Of a DNA stretch of 64,000 nt, positions 56,871 to 64,000 are shown in pieces. Source of the DNA: Methylococcales bacterium (lineage in GTDB: Bacteria > Pseudomonadota > Gammaproteobacteria > Methylococcales > Methylomonadaceae); contig JAQTUW010000004.1 of assembly GCA_028707085.1 (NCBI GenBank), positions 87,733 to 151,732 on the forward strand, in the 5' to 3' direction. A program made the translations under genes and the position numbers. Under the pieces are notes generated by a model, which saw only the letters and a program-made list of their open reading frames with translations, made no database searches and had not been told where the DNA came from. Every line of letters begins with the position of its first letter. Positions within the stretch are counted from its first letter, which is position 1.

Positions 56871-56993
56871 TTACCTCGACGCCAATAAATGATCGATAGG
56901 GCTGGCGTCGCCGCCAAATACATATATCGCCAGCAGAATGACCAGCATCACCGAAGTCTGGGCCAGAAACGGGTCGGAATTATGTTTAATCAT
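56871..56993 (-). CDS. 40-residue membrane protein before nifW
   Basis: ATG 56993 preceded by AAGGAGT at good spacing. It encodes IKHNSDPFLAQ, one helix (TSVMLVILLAIYVFG) and GDASPIDHLLASR, ending 4 bases before the nifW start. It shows the codon use and spacing of an operon member. Similar small one-helix proteins are not well annotated in nif operons. Function unknown. Confidence 0.65.
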   Translation of the reverse strand: MIKHNSDPFLAQTSVMLVILLAIYVFGGDASPIDHLLASR

Positions 56994-57088
56994 GACAGAC
57001 TCCTTAAAGTTAAACGCAGGCCGTACAGTTGGCCCGAATAAAAAACAAATTACACTCGGCGTATTTCCAAAGTTTGGATGCTGGTTGC

Positions 57089-57253
57089 CTAGGAGCCTGT
57101 CCGAGAATAGAAAACCTACTGCGGAAAAGCCCTTTTGGCCGGATTTCCTGCGCATTTTCGTTAAATAGCGCAACTATTCCGCCTCAAATGCCCAAAATCC
57201 AAATCAAAATGGCTTTCCCTCGCTACGGCTTCTATTCTCGGACAGGCTCCTAG
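57089..57253. mobile_element. CTAG-type MITE, copy B, inside the nif operon
   Basis: A complete copy. CTAG at each edge (57089-57092 and 57250-57253) flanks inverted ends GGAGCCTGTCCGAGAATAG and its complement, with a non-coding interior that can fold back. It sits between the TPR-like gene and the 40-residue gene, where it must be transcribed with the operon. It may act as a partial terminator, an RNA processing site or a neutral insertion. The CTAG flank resembles the YTAR target of one IS5 subgroup (inference). Confidence 0.92.
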
Positions 57254-57306
57254 CTACAACGCCAACTTATTGCAAAACAATACGCCGGGAAAAGCGAAGC
57301 ATCAGT

Positions 57307-57813
57307 TTAGGCTACCGCCTCCTGGCGCTTTACCACCAGTTCCAGCAAACCTTTTGCGCCTATTCGATCCATGTCGTCCAGCGCGGACAGTTTTTCAAAT
57401 ATATTGCGGCTCAAAACCAGATTTTCCATGCGCATATTCAAGAATCCGATTGATTTCAATGTGAAAAGATACAATCTGACCCTGACCAGTAAATCCTTGG
57501 GGATATCGGTCAGGTGCCGCATTTCCAAGGCTTGCCAGTCTTCCGGAAAATCAAGGCCGTCGCGGATCAGGCTTAATGCTTTCTCGGAAATCAGCAGCGC
57601 CTCTTCCAGGCGGTGCTGGTAATAATAGAAACGGTTTAACGATACCAGCACGTTTATGGACTCGGGTGCGCGCAGATAGGCTTTCAACAGCGGCAATTCT
57701 GCTTTGCCGTCGGCATAGTGCTCGGAGGCGAACCTGATCAGATCCTGGACTTCCTGGCTATCTTCCTGATCAAAATAAAGCTCTGTCGCATCGAATTGCA
57801 GCAAATCCATCAT
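57307..57813 (-). CDS. TPR-like helical protein in the nif operon
   Basis: 168 residues. The whole chain is helical with [38 protein letters not shown] (a TPR-type hairpin) and [19 protein letters not shown], so two to three tetratricopeptide-like hairpins. It overlaps cysE by 4 bases. Proteins of this type are seen in nif clusters beside cysE; a scaffold role in cofactor assembly is a guess. Confidence 0.72.
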   Translation of the reverse strand: MMDLLQFDATELYFDQEDSQEVQDLIRFASEHYADGKAELPLLKAYLRAPESINVLVSLNRFYYYQHRLEEALLISEKALSLIRDGLDFPEDWQALEMRHLTDIPKDLLVRVRLYLFTLKSIGFLNMRMENLVLSRNIFEKLSALDDMDRIGAKGLLELVVKRQEAVA

Positions 57814-58589
57814 TCACCGCCAGCCGCTTGTTTCAGAATCAGGTTTTCCTCGCCGTGGCACACGGCTTCCGCCTCGCAACTGCCGCAGGTTTCTTCGGCG
57901 GCCAGCACATAGCGGCTTTGTCTGTCTTCCAGTTGATCCAGACGTTCTATCAGGCAATTGATGGCCTTGCCGACCGGGTCAGATACCAGATGGTGATCCA
58001 GGTCTATGCCGTTGGGGTTCTGGATTTTCACGCCCTTGCTTTGAATGATGCGGCCCGGAATGCCTATCACCGTACAGCAGGGCGGCACATCCTTAATCAC
58101 CACCGAATTGGCGCCGACCCGGACATTATTGCCTATGGTAATTGCGCCCAGAATTTTCGCCCCCGCGCCGACCAGCACATTATTGCCCAGGGTCGGATGG
58201 CGTTTTTCCTTGTTCCAGGTGGTGCCGCCCAGGGTCACGCCGTGATACATGGTGACATCGTCGCCGATTTCCGCGGTTTCGCCTATGACTACCCCGGCGC
58301 CGTGATCGATAAAAAACCGGTGGCCTATGGTCGCTCCGGGATGGATATCCACATTCGTCAGCCAGCGAGAAAAGGCCGCCAGCAGGCGCGCGGCCAGTTT
58401 CCATTCGGCCTGCCACCAACGATGGCTGATCCGGTACAGCAGCACAGCATGTACGCCGGGATAGGCCAGCAGCACTTCCAGCAGGCTGCGGGCGGCCGGA
58501 TCGCGGGCAAAAACGCAAGACACATCGCTACGCCAGTCCTGCCACAACTGCGGAGTCTGCCGGGTGTCTCGCGGTGAAAAAAACATCAT
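57810..58589 (-). CDS. cysE: Serine O-acetyltransferase, nif-associated
   Basis: 259 residues. [38 protein letters not shown] and hexapeptide repeats [18 protein letters not shown] identify a left-handed beta-helix acetyltransferase; catalytic His lies in IDHG. The C-terminus has [13 protein letters not shown], a Cys-rich tail. It makes O-acetylserine, the cysteine precursor for cluster sulfur. Overlaps the next-door 55-residue gene by 4 bases. Confidence 0.93.
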   Translation of the reverse strand: MMFFSPRDTRQTPQLWQDWRSDVSCVFARDPAARSLLEVLLAYPGVHAVLLYRISHRWWQAEWKLAARLLAAFSRWLTNVDIHPGATIGHRFFIDHGAGVVIGETAEIGDDVTMYHGVTLGGTTWNKEKRHPTLGNNVLVGAGAKILGAITIGNNVRVGANSVVIKDVPPCCTVIGIPGRIIQSKGVKIQNPNGIDLDHHLVSDPVGKAINCLIERLDQLEDRQSRYVLAAEETCGSCEAEAVCHGEENLILKQAAGGE

Positions 58590-58753
58590 TTCACCAGACT
58601 CCAGGTGGTTTTGCCGGGTTGTGGTACACCCGGAATACGGAAGAAAGTACCCGGAAAGCGGTCATCCTGGGCTTCATGCCGGGTCACAGCCTGTTGCGGA
58701 GCGTCCGATTTGCCGTTGACCGAAGGGTTCTGATTTGAATGATTGCTATTCAT
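58586..58753 (-). CDS. 55-residue protein between nifV and cysE
   Basis: ATG 58753, TGA 58588-58586 overlapping the cysE start. Preceded by GAGGTAGC, an acceptable ribosome site. The polar N-terminus leads to [20 protein letters not shown] and WSLVK. It is soluble and probably partly unstructured, with the conserved-looking end [11 protein letters not shown]. Not recognised; operon membership suggests a nif accessory role. Confidence 0.65.
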   Translation of the reverse strand: MNSNHSNQNPSVNGKSDAPQQAVTRHEAQDDRFPGTFFRIPGVPQPGKTTWSLVK

Positions 58754-58764
58754 CTGCTACCTCG

Positions 58765-59889
58765 CTAAAGACTGTGTAAAAATTGATTCAATTCGGCGGA
58801 TTGCGGCGCGCGTTTATGAGCGCTGACAAAACGGCGGATCAGCGGCAGCAGGCCGGCCGCCTGTTGACGGTCGATGCGGATGCCCAGTTGCCGGTAGGCA
58901 TGCACCACGCCCTGGCTGCCGGAATGCTTGCCCAGCACCAGTTGATGGCTGCGGCCCACTACGGCCGGATCCACGCCCTGATAATTGCTGGGGTCTTTCA
59001 GCAGGCCGTCCACATGGATTCCGGCCTCGTGGCTGAACACATCCCGGCCGATCAGGCTTTTACGGCTGCCTATGGTATCGCCGGAAGCCGTCGCCACCTG
59101 ATGCGACAAGCCTGGAAACTGGCGTAGATCGATGCCGGTTTCCATGCCGTACAACTGTTTAAGGCCCACTACCACCTCTTCCAGCGCCGCATTGCCGGCC
59201 CGTTCGCCCAAGCCGTTGATGGTGGTGTTGACATGGGTTGCGCCGCCGACCGCCGCCGCCAGGGTATTGGCGGTCGCCAGCCCCAGATCGTCGTGGGCGT
59301 GCATTTCGATATCCATGTCGGTGACGGCGCGTAGTTTGCGGATGGCGTCCACCACCCCGAACGGCTCCATGACGCCCACCGTATCGGCGAAGCGGAATCG
59401 ACAGGCGCCGGCGGCCTGGGCCGCTTCCGCCATTCTCGCCAGAAAATCGCTATCGGCGCGGGAAGCGTCTTCCGCCCCCACGCAAACCCGCATCCCGGCA
59501 TCCACTGCGGTTTTGACGCAACGCTCGATGGTGGTCAGCACCCAGTCGCGGCTTTGCTTGAGTTTGTGTTGAATATGCTGGTCGGAAGCAGAGATGGATA
59601 AATCCACCATGCCGATCCCGAGGTTAAGACAGTGTTGCAAGTCCTCATGCCGCATTCTGGACCAGACCAGCAGATGGCTGGGCAGATTCAGGGCTGCAAT
59701 GGCTTTAATTTCTTCCCGTTCCTGATCGCCCATGGCCGGAATGCCTATTTCCAGCTCCGGCACGCCCATGGTCGCCAGTTGCCGGGCTATGCTCAGCTTT
59801 TCTTCCAGGGAAAACGCCACACCAGCCGACTGTTCGCCGTCGCGGAGCGTGGTGTCATCAATAATGATGCTGCGGTTCTGGCTATTCAT
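58765..59889 (-). CDS. nifV: Homocitrate synthase NifV
   Basis: 374 residues. [33 protein letters not shown] and [19 protein letters not shown] are homocitrate/isopropylmalate synthase motifs. The lack of the LeuA regulatory domain and the nif context point to NifV, which makes the homocitrate of FeMo-cofactor. First gene of the operon, with a sigma-54 promoter 67 bases upstream. Confidence 0.94.
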   Translation of the reverse strand: MNSQNRSIIIDDTTLRDGEQSAGVAFSLEEKLSIARQLATMGVPELEIGIPAMGDQEREEIKAIAALNLPSHLLVWSRMRHEDLQHCLNLGIGMVDLSISASDQHIQHKLKQSRDWVLTTIERCVKTAVDAGMRVCVGAEDASRADSDFLARMAEAAQAAGACRFRFADTVGVMEPFGVVDAIRKLRAVTDMDIEMHAHDDLGLATANTLAAAVGGATHVNTTINGLGERAGNAALEEVVVGLKQLYGMETGIDLRQFPGLSHQVATASGDTIGSRKSLIGRDVFSHEAGIHVDGLLKDPSNYQGVDPAVVGRSHQLVLGKHSGSQGVVHAYRQLGIRIDRQQAAGLLPLIRRFVSAHKRAPQSAELNQFLHSL

Positions 59890-59955
59890 GGCGCTATCGG
59901 TTTACCTGTGCAAGTTGTTTAACAGAACAAGAAAAATTGCTCTCAATAGCTATAA

Positions 59956-59972
59956 AGCAAAACACTTGCCAA
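59956..59972 (-). promoter_or_regulatory. Sigma-54 promoter of the nifV operon
   Basis: Minus strand TTGGCAAGTGTTTTGCT: TGGCAA, five bases, TTGCT. The invariant GG (-24) and GC (-12) and their spacing are intact; the only deviation is A for C at the end of TGGCAC. Predicted start near 59945, leaving about 55 bases before nifV. Confidence 0.82.
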
Positions 59973-60055
59973 GTGTTGAACAGGCGGAGAATGCGGACTT
60001 GCCGAGGGGATTGAGGCGATTCCGACAAGACAAGCGCCGAGTCGGATGGGTGGTT

Positions 60056-60071
60056 TGTCGCAAAGCTTACA
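60056..60071 (-). promoter_or_regulatory. NifA-type upstream activator sequence
   Basis: TGT-N10-ACA (TGTCGCAAAGCTTACA), the NifA consensus, centred about 100 bases upstream of the sigma-54 promoter, the usual distance. Confidence 0.75.
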
Positions 60072-60266
60072 ATTTACTTTGGGCGGATTTGGGGCAGGTG
60101 TTGACAGCGAACAGAACCGAAGCTTTTGACGGATCATGAACGAGCCATTGCCGTTGGCTTTAAGCCTGGAATGCTCTTTTTATACCGCTTCGCCAGTCAG
60201 GATGCGGCCAGTCTTGACTAGCAAAACAAGGGCCATAGGCTGGGGGGTATCCTGTTTCTTTAAACC

Positions 60267-60280
60267 GGACAGGCTCCTAG
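60267..60280. repeat. Solo MITE right end abutting copy C
   Basis: GGACAGGCTCCTAG is the right terminus of the CTAG-type MITE and shares its CTAG with the left end of copy C. One element probably inserted at the CTAG at the edge of an older one. Confidence 0.85.
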
Positions 60281-60443
60281 GAGCCTGTCCGAGAATAGAA
60301 AACCTACTGCGGAAAAGCCCTTTTGGCCGGATTTCCTGCGCATTTTCGTTAAATAGCGCAACTATTCCGCCTCAAATGCCCAAAAAATTCAACTCAAAAT
60401 GGCTTTCCCTCGCTACGGCTTCTATTCTCGGACAGGCTCCTAG
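60277..60443. mobile_element. CTAG-type MITE, copy C
   Basis: Complete, same orientation as copy B, CTAG at 60277-60280 and 60440-60443. Nearly identical to B, with a two-base insertion and a few changes near the AAATTC stretch. It lies upstream of the NifA site, outside the nifV regulatory region, in a mostly empty stretch up to 60720 that also has a TATAAT at about 60670 serving the TPR gene. Confidence 0.92.
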
Positions 60444-60720
60444 TGTTTAGTTGTATGAATAAGCGACTTTTATGGCAAGTGGGCTCGGATATGTCCGGCA
60501 TAGCTAGCTCTGCGTTGTCGGCAAAGCTGCTGTAAGTCTGGTTCCGCAAGGCCGGAAGTAACTCTTCCCGATCTCGGAAACAAACGCCTGGCCCTGATCG
60601 GTAAAAAACGCCAGCGAGTCAATATCGGCGATATTGACGCTTAATAAAAATTTACGCTATATCTCTGTATAATAACGACAGACATCCAAAACCCGTCGGC
60701 AACGTGGTCACCAAACGGTT

Positions 60721-62103
60721 ATGAGCAGACAGTCGCACCAACCCTCCGCGAAGACTTCGGAAAAAATCCAGTCCCTGCTGACACAAGCCGTCGCCTGCCA
60801 CCAGCAAGGGCAGCTACAGGCTGCGCAGGAGGCATACCGGCAGATTTTGCGCCATCAGCCTTCCCATTTCGACGCCCTGCACCTGCTGGGCGTCATCGCT
60901 GGTCAGACCGGGCAATCCGAGCAGGCTGCGGCGTTGATAGCCCGGGCGCTGGTCATCAACCCTCGCAACGCCCAGGCCCACCTGAATCTGGGCAATGCCC
61001 TTTTTGATCTGGGCCGGTTCACGGCGGCCGTACAGCACCATACCCAGGCCATCGCCCTGCAGCCCGATTACGCCGACGCCTATCTCAATCGCGGTAACGC
61101 CTGGAAACAGCAGCAACGCTACCAGGAAGCCGCCGCCGATTACGAAGCCGCCATCGCCCGCCAGCCGGATAGCGCCATCTACCGCTGGAACCTGGCCTGT
61201 CTGAAACTGCTGATCGGCGACTATGCCGCCGGCTGGGCGCTGTACGAATGGCGCTGGCAATACCCGGATTTCACCAGCCCCCTCCGCAGGTTTCGCCAGC
61301 CCCTGTGGCTGGGCGGCGCCAATCTGGCCGGCCAATCCATCCTGCTGCATGCCGAACAGGGCTACGGCGATACTTTGCAATTCTGCCGTTACGTCCCGCT
61401 GATTGCCGCCCAGGCCGGACAGACCTTTCTGGAAGCGCCGCCAGCGCTGCTGCCGGTGCTGGCCACTCTCAAGGCCGATATCACCCTGATTGCTCAGGGC
61501 CAGCCGCTGCCGGCAACCGATTGGCATTGTCCGCTGCTGAGTCTGCCCTTGGCCTGCCGCACCACGCTGGATACTGTACCCGCCGCCTTGCCCTACCTGT
61601 ATGCCGATCCTGGCCGGCTGCCGTTCTGGCGTCAGCGCCTGACAAACGGCAACGGCCTGCGGGTGGGTCTGGCCTGGGCCGGTTCCGGCGCACACCGGCA
61701 TGACAGTCAGCGCAGCATCCCGCTGGCCGATCTGGTTTTTCTGAACCGGCTCCCGGTGCAATGGCATAGCCTGCAAAAGCAAGTCAATAAACAGGATAGC
61801 GCAGTACTCGTCCACTTCCCCAACCTGCATCTGCACCATGCCCATCTGCATGATTTTGCTGATACCGCAGCGCTGATCGCCAGCCTGGATCTGATCATCA
61901 GCGTGGATACCGCCGTTGCCCATCTGGCTGGTGCGCTGGGCAAGCCGCTGTGGCTGTTGCTGAGCGAACCAGCCGATTTCCGCTGGCTGACGGCTGGTTC
62001 GGATAGCCCGTGGTACCCTGGAGCCCGGCTGTTTCGAGCCGCGCCAGCCGATCGGGAACAGTTGTTGGACGAGTTGCGTCAGTCGCTGGCGACGCCGGGT
62101 TGA
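60721..62103 (+). CDS. TPR protein with C-terminal glycosyltransferase-like domain
   Basis: 460 residues. Residues 10-170 hold four tetratricopeptide repeats (FDALHLLGVIAGQTGQSEQ, AQAHLNLGNALFDLGRFTA, ADAYLNRGNAWKQQQRYQE, and so on). Residues 180-455 resemble GT9/heptosyltransferase-like domains: SILLHAEQGYGDTLQFCRY, LRVGLAWAGSG and ISVDTAVAHLAGALGKPLW. Such TPR-GT proteins are numerous in methanotrophs. Substrate and role are unknown. High GC compared with the flanks. Confidence 0.82.
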   Translation: MSRQSHQPSAKTSEKIQSLLTQAVACHQQGQLQAAQEAYRQILRHQPSHFDALHLLGVIAGQTGQSEQAAALIARALVINPRNAQAHLNLGNALFDLGRFTAAVQHHTQAIALQPDYADAYLNRGNAWKQQQRYQEAAADYEAAIARQPDSAIYRWNLACLKLLIGDYAAGWALYEWRWQYPDFTSPLRRFRQPLWLGGANLAGQSILLHAEQGYGDTLQFCRYVPLIAAQAGQTFLEAPPALLPVLATLKADITLIAQGQPLPATDWHCPLLSLPLACRTTLDTVPAALPYLYADPGRLPFWRQRLTNGNGLRVGLAWAGSGAHRHDSQRSIPLADLVFLNRLPVQWHSLQKQVNKQDSAVLVHFPNLHLHHAHLHDFADTAALIASLDLIISVDTAVAHLAGALGKPLWLLLSEPADFRWLTAGSDSPWYPGARLFRAAPADREQLLDELRQSLATPG

Positions 62104-62289
62104 CCGGGCGGCCGGGGCCGTGTCGGCAGCCTTCATATAAACCGCTAATGCCTGAGCCGTGCCGCTGGAAGCCAGCTTCCAGCGGACTTCGTCGCCGACA
62201 GTCATGGGTTTGGTCTTGCCGGTACAGAGGCAGGCTCCGGCTGCTTCGGTTGCCATGGAAGTATTGGCTGGATCGGTGGTTGAATGCAT
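62104..62289 (-). CDS. Possible small Cys-motif protein, 3' end unclear
   Basis: ATG 62289 with a strong ribosome site (ACGGAGG). The first 60 residues include EAAGACLCTGKTKPMTVGDE and GTAQALAVYMKAAD, which look coding and lie outside the neighbouring gene. The frame then stays open 1300 bases antisense to the TPR gene, which is not credible as protein. The true gene may have lost its stop, or this may be chance. Divergent from the hemoglobin gene over a shared palindrome. Confidence 0.35.
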
Positions 62290-62311
62290 GACATGCCTCC
62301 GTTTGCTTTTT

Positions 62312-62333
62312 GTTATATACTATAAAATATAAC
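62312..62333. promoter_or_regulatory. Palindromic site in the hemoglobin promoter region
   Basis: Inverted repeat GTTATAT-N8-ATATAAC, 21 bases before the first possible hemoglobin ATG and overlapping TATACT/TATAAA hexamers. It could be a repressor operator (for example of a nitrosative or oxygen-responsive regulator); no known consensus fits well. Confidence 0.5.
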
Positions 62334-62353
62334 GATAGGCGTAAGCCATTTTC

Positions 62354-62770
62354 ATGATGTATTTTAGGTTTTTTCCGGACATGAAAGACACTCAAAATCA
62401 GGTTACCGAACAACAGATTGCCGAACTGGTGCGGCGTTTTTATGAACGGGCCGCAAACGACGACGGCCTGCAAACCATTTTTGCCGCCGCCATCCACGAC
62501 TGGGACGCCCACCACCGCATCGTCGAGAACTTCTGGTCCAAAGTATTGCTGAATACCGACCGCTACCACGGCAGCCCCTACCCGCTGCATGCCCGCCTGC
62601 CGTTGCAACTGGAACACTTTGACCGCTGGCTGGCATTGTTCCGGCAGACTGCCGGCGAAGTCCTGCCGGAACAGGCGGCCGCCCAAGCCATCGCCCGAGC
62701 CGAACATATGGCGGAAAGCTTTAAGGTAGGGATGTTTTTTGATTATCGGCCGGGGGGGAAGGCGGGATGA
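62354..62770 (+). CDS. Group III truncated hemoglobin
   Basis: 138 residues, or 129 from ATG 62381. AELVRRFYERAANDDGLQTIF, WDAHHRIVENFWSKVL and GSPYPLHARLPLQLEHFDRWL are the family signature; the proximal heme His is in PLHARLPL. The FxxxL/YP region differs from groups I and II. These small heme proteins bind O2 or NO; their role is usually linked to respiration under low oxygen or NO defence. Confidence 0.92.
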   Translation: MMYFRFFPDMKDTQNQVTEQQIAELVRRFYERAANDDGLQTIFAAAIHDWDAHHRIVENFWSKVLLNTDRYHGSPYPLHARLPLQLEHFDRWLALFRQTAGEVLPEQAAAQAIARAEHMAESFKVGMFFDYRPGGKAG

Positions 62771-62998
62771 TATGGGCAGTTACTCACTGTATTCGGCATA
62801 GAACCACTTTAGCTGTTCTCTGTTGACGGAAGATTATCGCTTCAATAATGAATGCAGAGCAAGCTATCGTAACCTATGGCAAGAAATGAATGCTCCCATC
62901 GAAAACCTGATCAGTTTTGTAAACGGATAAAACCGATCATGATGCGATCCGCCGCCGAATTGTTGCGCGAATTTAATGTTGAAGATTGCGAACTCAGC
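62771..62998. other. Intergenic debris before the acetate kinase remnant
   Basis: A short frame ending RNLWQEMNAPIENLISFVNG and another starting MMRSAAELLREFNVEDCELS look like pieces of genes cut by later rearrangement. I cannot name them. The second runs into the element end at 62999. Confidence 0.4.
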
Positions 62999-63013
62999 GG
63001 TAACCGTTCAGAT
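62999..63013. repeat. Solo end of the IS66-type MITE
   Basis: GGTAACCGTTCAGAT is identical to 6053-6067, the left end of the MITE at 6054. Only about 14 bases of the element remain. It overlaps the acetate kinase stop codon. Confidence 0.75.
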
Positions 63014-63843
63014 TAAACGCCGCACAGCTCGCGCAATCGTAAGTTCTTCGTCAGTACATATGACCCGCACATTGACTCGGTTGAGATCGGAGGAAATCAG
63101 TCCCGGAGCTTGCTGATTGCGTAAGGTATGCAGTTCGATACCAGGGAATTCCAGTCCCTGACAAATCCGTTCACGTAGCAACGGGGAATTCTCGCCGATG
63201 CCGCCGGTGAAGACCAGTGTGTCCAAGCCGCCGAGCGCCGCTGCAAAAGAACCTATCCATTTTTTGACCTGATAACAAAATAAGCCCAGGGCCTCAGCCG
63301 CCCGTACATCATTTGCTTCCGCAGCCAGTAAATCGCGCACATCTGAACTTAGTTCCGAAACACCCAGTAGACCCGATTCATGGTTCACCATCTGTGAAAA
63401 TTGAGAAGGTGTCATATTGTCGCTATGAGCCAAATATCCGCATAACCCAGGATCAAGATCGCCGGAACGCGTACTCATGGGTAATCCGGACGCAGGGGTG
63501 AAGCCCATGCTGGTATCGATGCTTAGACCGTCCCGCACCGCCGCCAGACTTGAGCCGCCGCCCAAGTGGGCAAGTATGACCTTTCCCTGTCTTGCTGTCG
63601 AGTCGCCCAGATGTTCGAGTTCGGCCAATAACAGATAGGTATAGGACAAACCGTGAAATCCGTAGCGCTCTATGCCCTTGGCCTGATATCGGCGCGGAAT
63701 CGGCAACAATCTGGCGACAGGCGGCATACTCTGGTGAAACGCAGTATCGAAGCAGACTACTTGCAGAAGTTTCGGATAATGCTGGTTCAGCAATTCAATC
63801 ATTTCGATTTCGAGGGGTAGATGATCCGGGTTATAGGGGATAA
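63008..63843 (-). pseudogene. ackA: Acetate kinase, N-terminal third missing
   Basis: The frame to 63802 has 264 residues and can be read back to about 63843, where the IS1380 fragment begins. Acetate kinases have about 400 residues, so about 120-130 are lost, including the N-terminal ATPase segment. What remains is conserved: YNPDHLPLEIEMIELLNQHYP, YGFHGLSYTYLL, HLGGGSSLAAVRDG, MSTRSGDLDPGLCGYL and FTGGIGENSPLLRERI. The stop codon comes from a solo element end at 63008-63010, but the last residues RRLI still look native. It is probably inactive. Confidence 0.82.
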
Positions 63844-64000
63844 TCCGCCAAGGAAATCACTTCCTATGCCGGACTGTCGTTGATCGGCCAGTGTCTGGAA
63901 GCCGTCAATGTCGAAGCGGTAGTGGACAGTCAAATTCCGGTATCGCAAGGGATCAAGACTTCGGATTTGTTGAAAACGATGGTAGGCCTGTTGTGTATAG
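63844..64000 (+). pseudogene. IS1380-family transposase, 5'-truncated, running off the window
   Basis: Plus-strand frame KEITSYAGLSLIGQCLEAVN, VDSQIPVSQGIKTSDLL and KTMVGLLCI. Homologous to the fragment at 17674-17956. A TAA lies directly before the frame, so the first ~12 residues are missing. The rest lies outside the window and could be intact. Confidence 0.75.

Noticed and set aside
57029..57253. Frames encoding LGACPRIENLLRKSPFGRIS
   Set aside because: These lie inside the CTAG-type MITE and recur with each copy; they have no start or family features and reflect the repeat.
59732..60139. 135-residue plus-strand frame across the nifV start
   Set aside because: Overlaps nifV in antisense and its promoter. 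The basic stretch RGLRRFRQDKRRVGW looks transposase-like by chance; the NifA and sigma-54 sites explain this DNA better.
60814..62103. Long minus-strand frame antisense to the TPR gene
   Set aside because: The TPR and transferase motifs on the plus strand are convincing; the antisense product is low-complexity Gln/Gly-rich. Only its first ~60 codons outside the gene are kept as a weak call.

Overview
The window looks like chromosome from a gammaproteobacterium, most likely a nitrogen-fixing type I methanotroph (Methylococcales). This rests on gene content: a bacteriohemerythrin with the full iron-ligand set, a nifV-cysE-nifW-nifZ-nifM-clpX block, a bioB-F-H-C-D operon next to comF, an aa3-type oxidase operon, an atypical long pyruvate kinase and several decayed transposons. 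No methane monooxygenase gene is present, so the methanotroph assignment is inference.

Layout. 1-7135 is a surface-polysaccharide region (truncated Wzx-like flippase, two glycosyltransferases) that also holds tRNA-Lys beside a dead integrase, an HNH nuclease-like lipoprotein, argH and an IS66-type MITE. 7251-13778 carries housekeeping genes (pyruvate kinase, RIO kinase, DHH phosphoesterase, cysC) and two unknown proteins. 14152-18152 mixes transposon and toxin debris with an SGNH esterase plus acyltransferase-3 pair. 18220-27097 is a one-strand defence operon: res, orphan antitoxin, mod, TumA/TumE-like pair, and a RelE-like/UvrD helicase fusion. Ends of one MITE family lie on both sides of it. 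27544-33294 holds a small secreted protein, purM, a DUF2066 gene, two glycosyltransferases and a 30-base G homopolymer.

33406-38701 is comF and the divergent biotin operon. Bacteriohemerythrin (38769) follows, with a perfect FNR/ANR-type box upstream. 39412-49789 is the cytochrome oxidase operon (coxB, ctaD, a 32-residue membrane protein, ctaG, ctaE, SURF1, a SCO-like protein) running directly into ftsY-ftsE-ftsX. The junction is an in-frame fusion of complete heme A synthase (CtaA) to the FtsY NG domain.

49806-53645 has small redox genes. 53841-59889 is the nif accessory operon on the minus strand, with a well-formed sigma-54 promoter and a NifA-type upstream site before nifV, two small unlisted proteins and a MITE inside it. 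60721-64000 has a TPR/glycosyltransferase protein, a group III truncated hemoglobin beside a palindrome, and an acetate kinase gene truncated at its 5' end by an IS1380-family fragment.

The most notable items are the composite restriction/toxin-antitoxin/helicase operon, the CtaA-FtsY fusion, and three or four families of short inverted-repeat elements.
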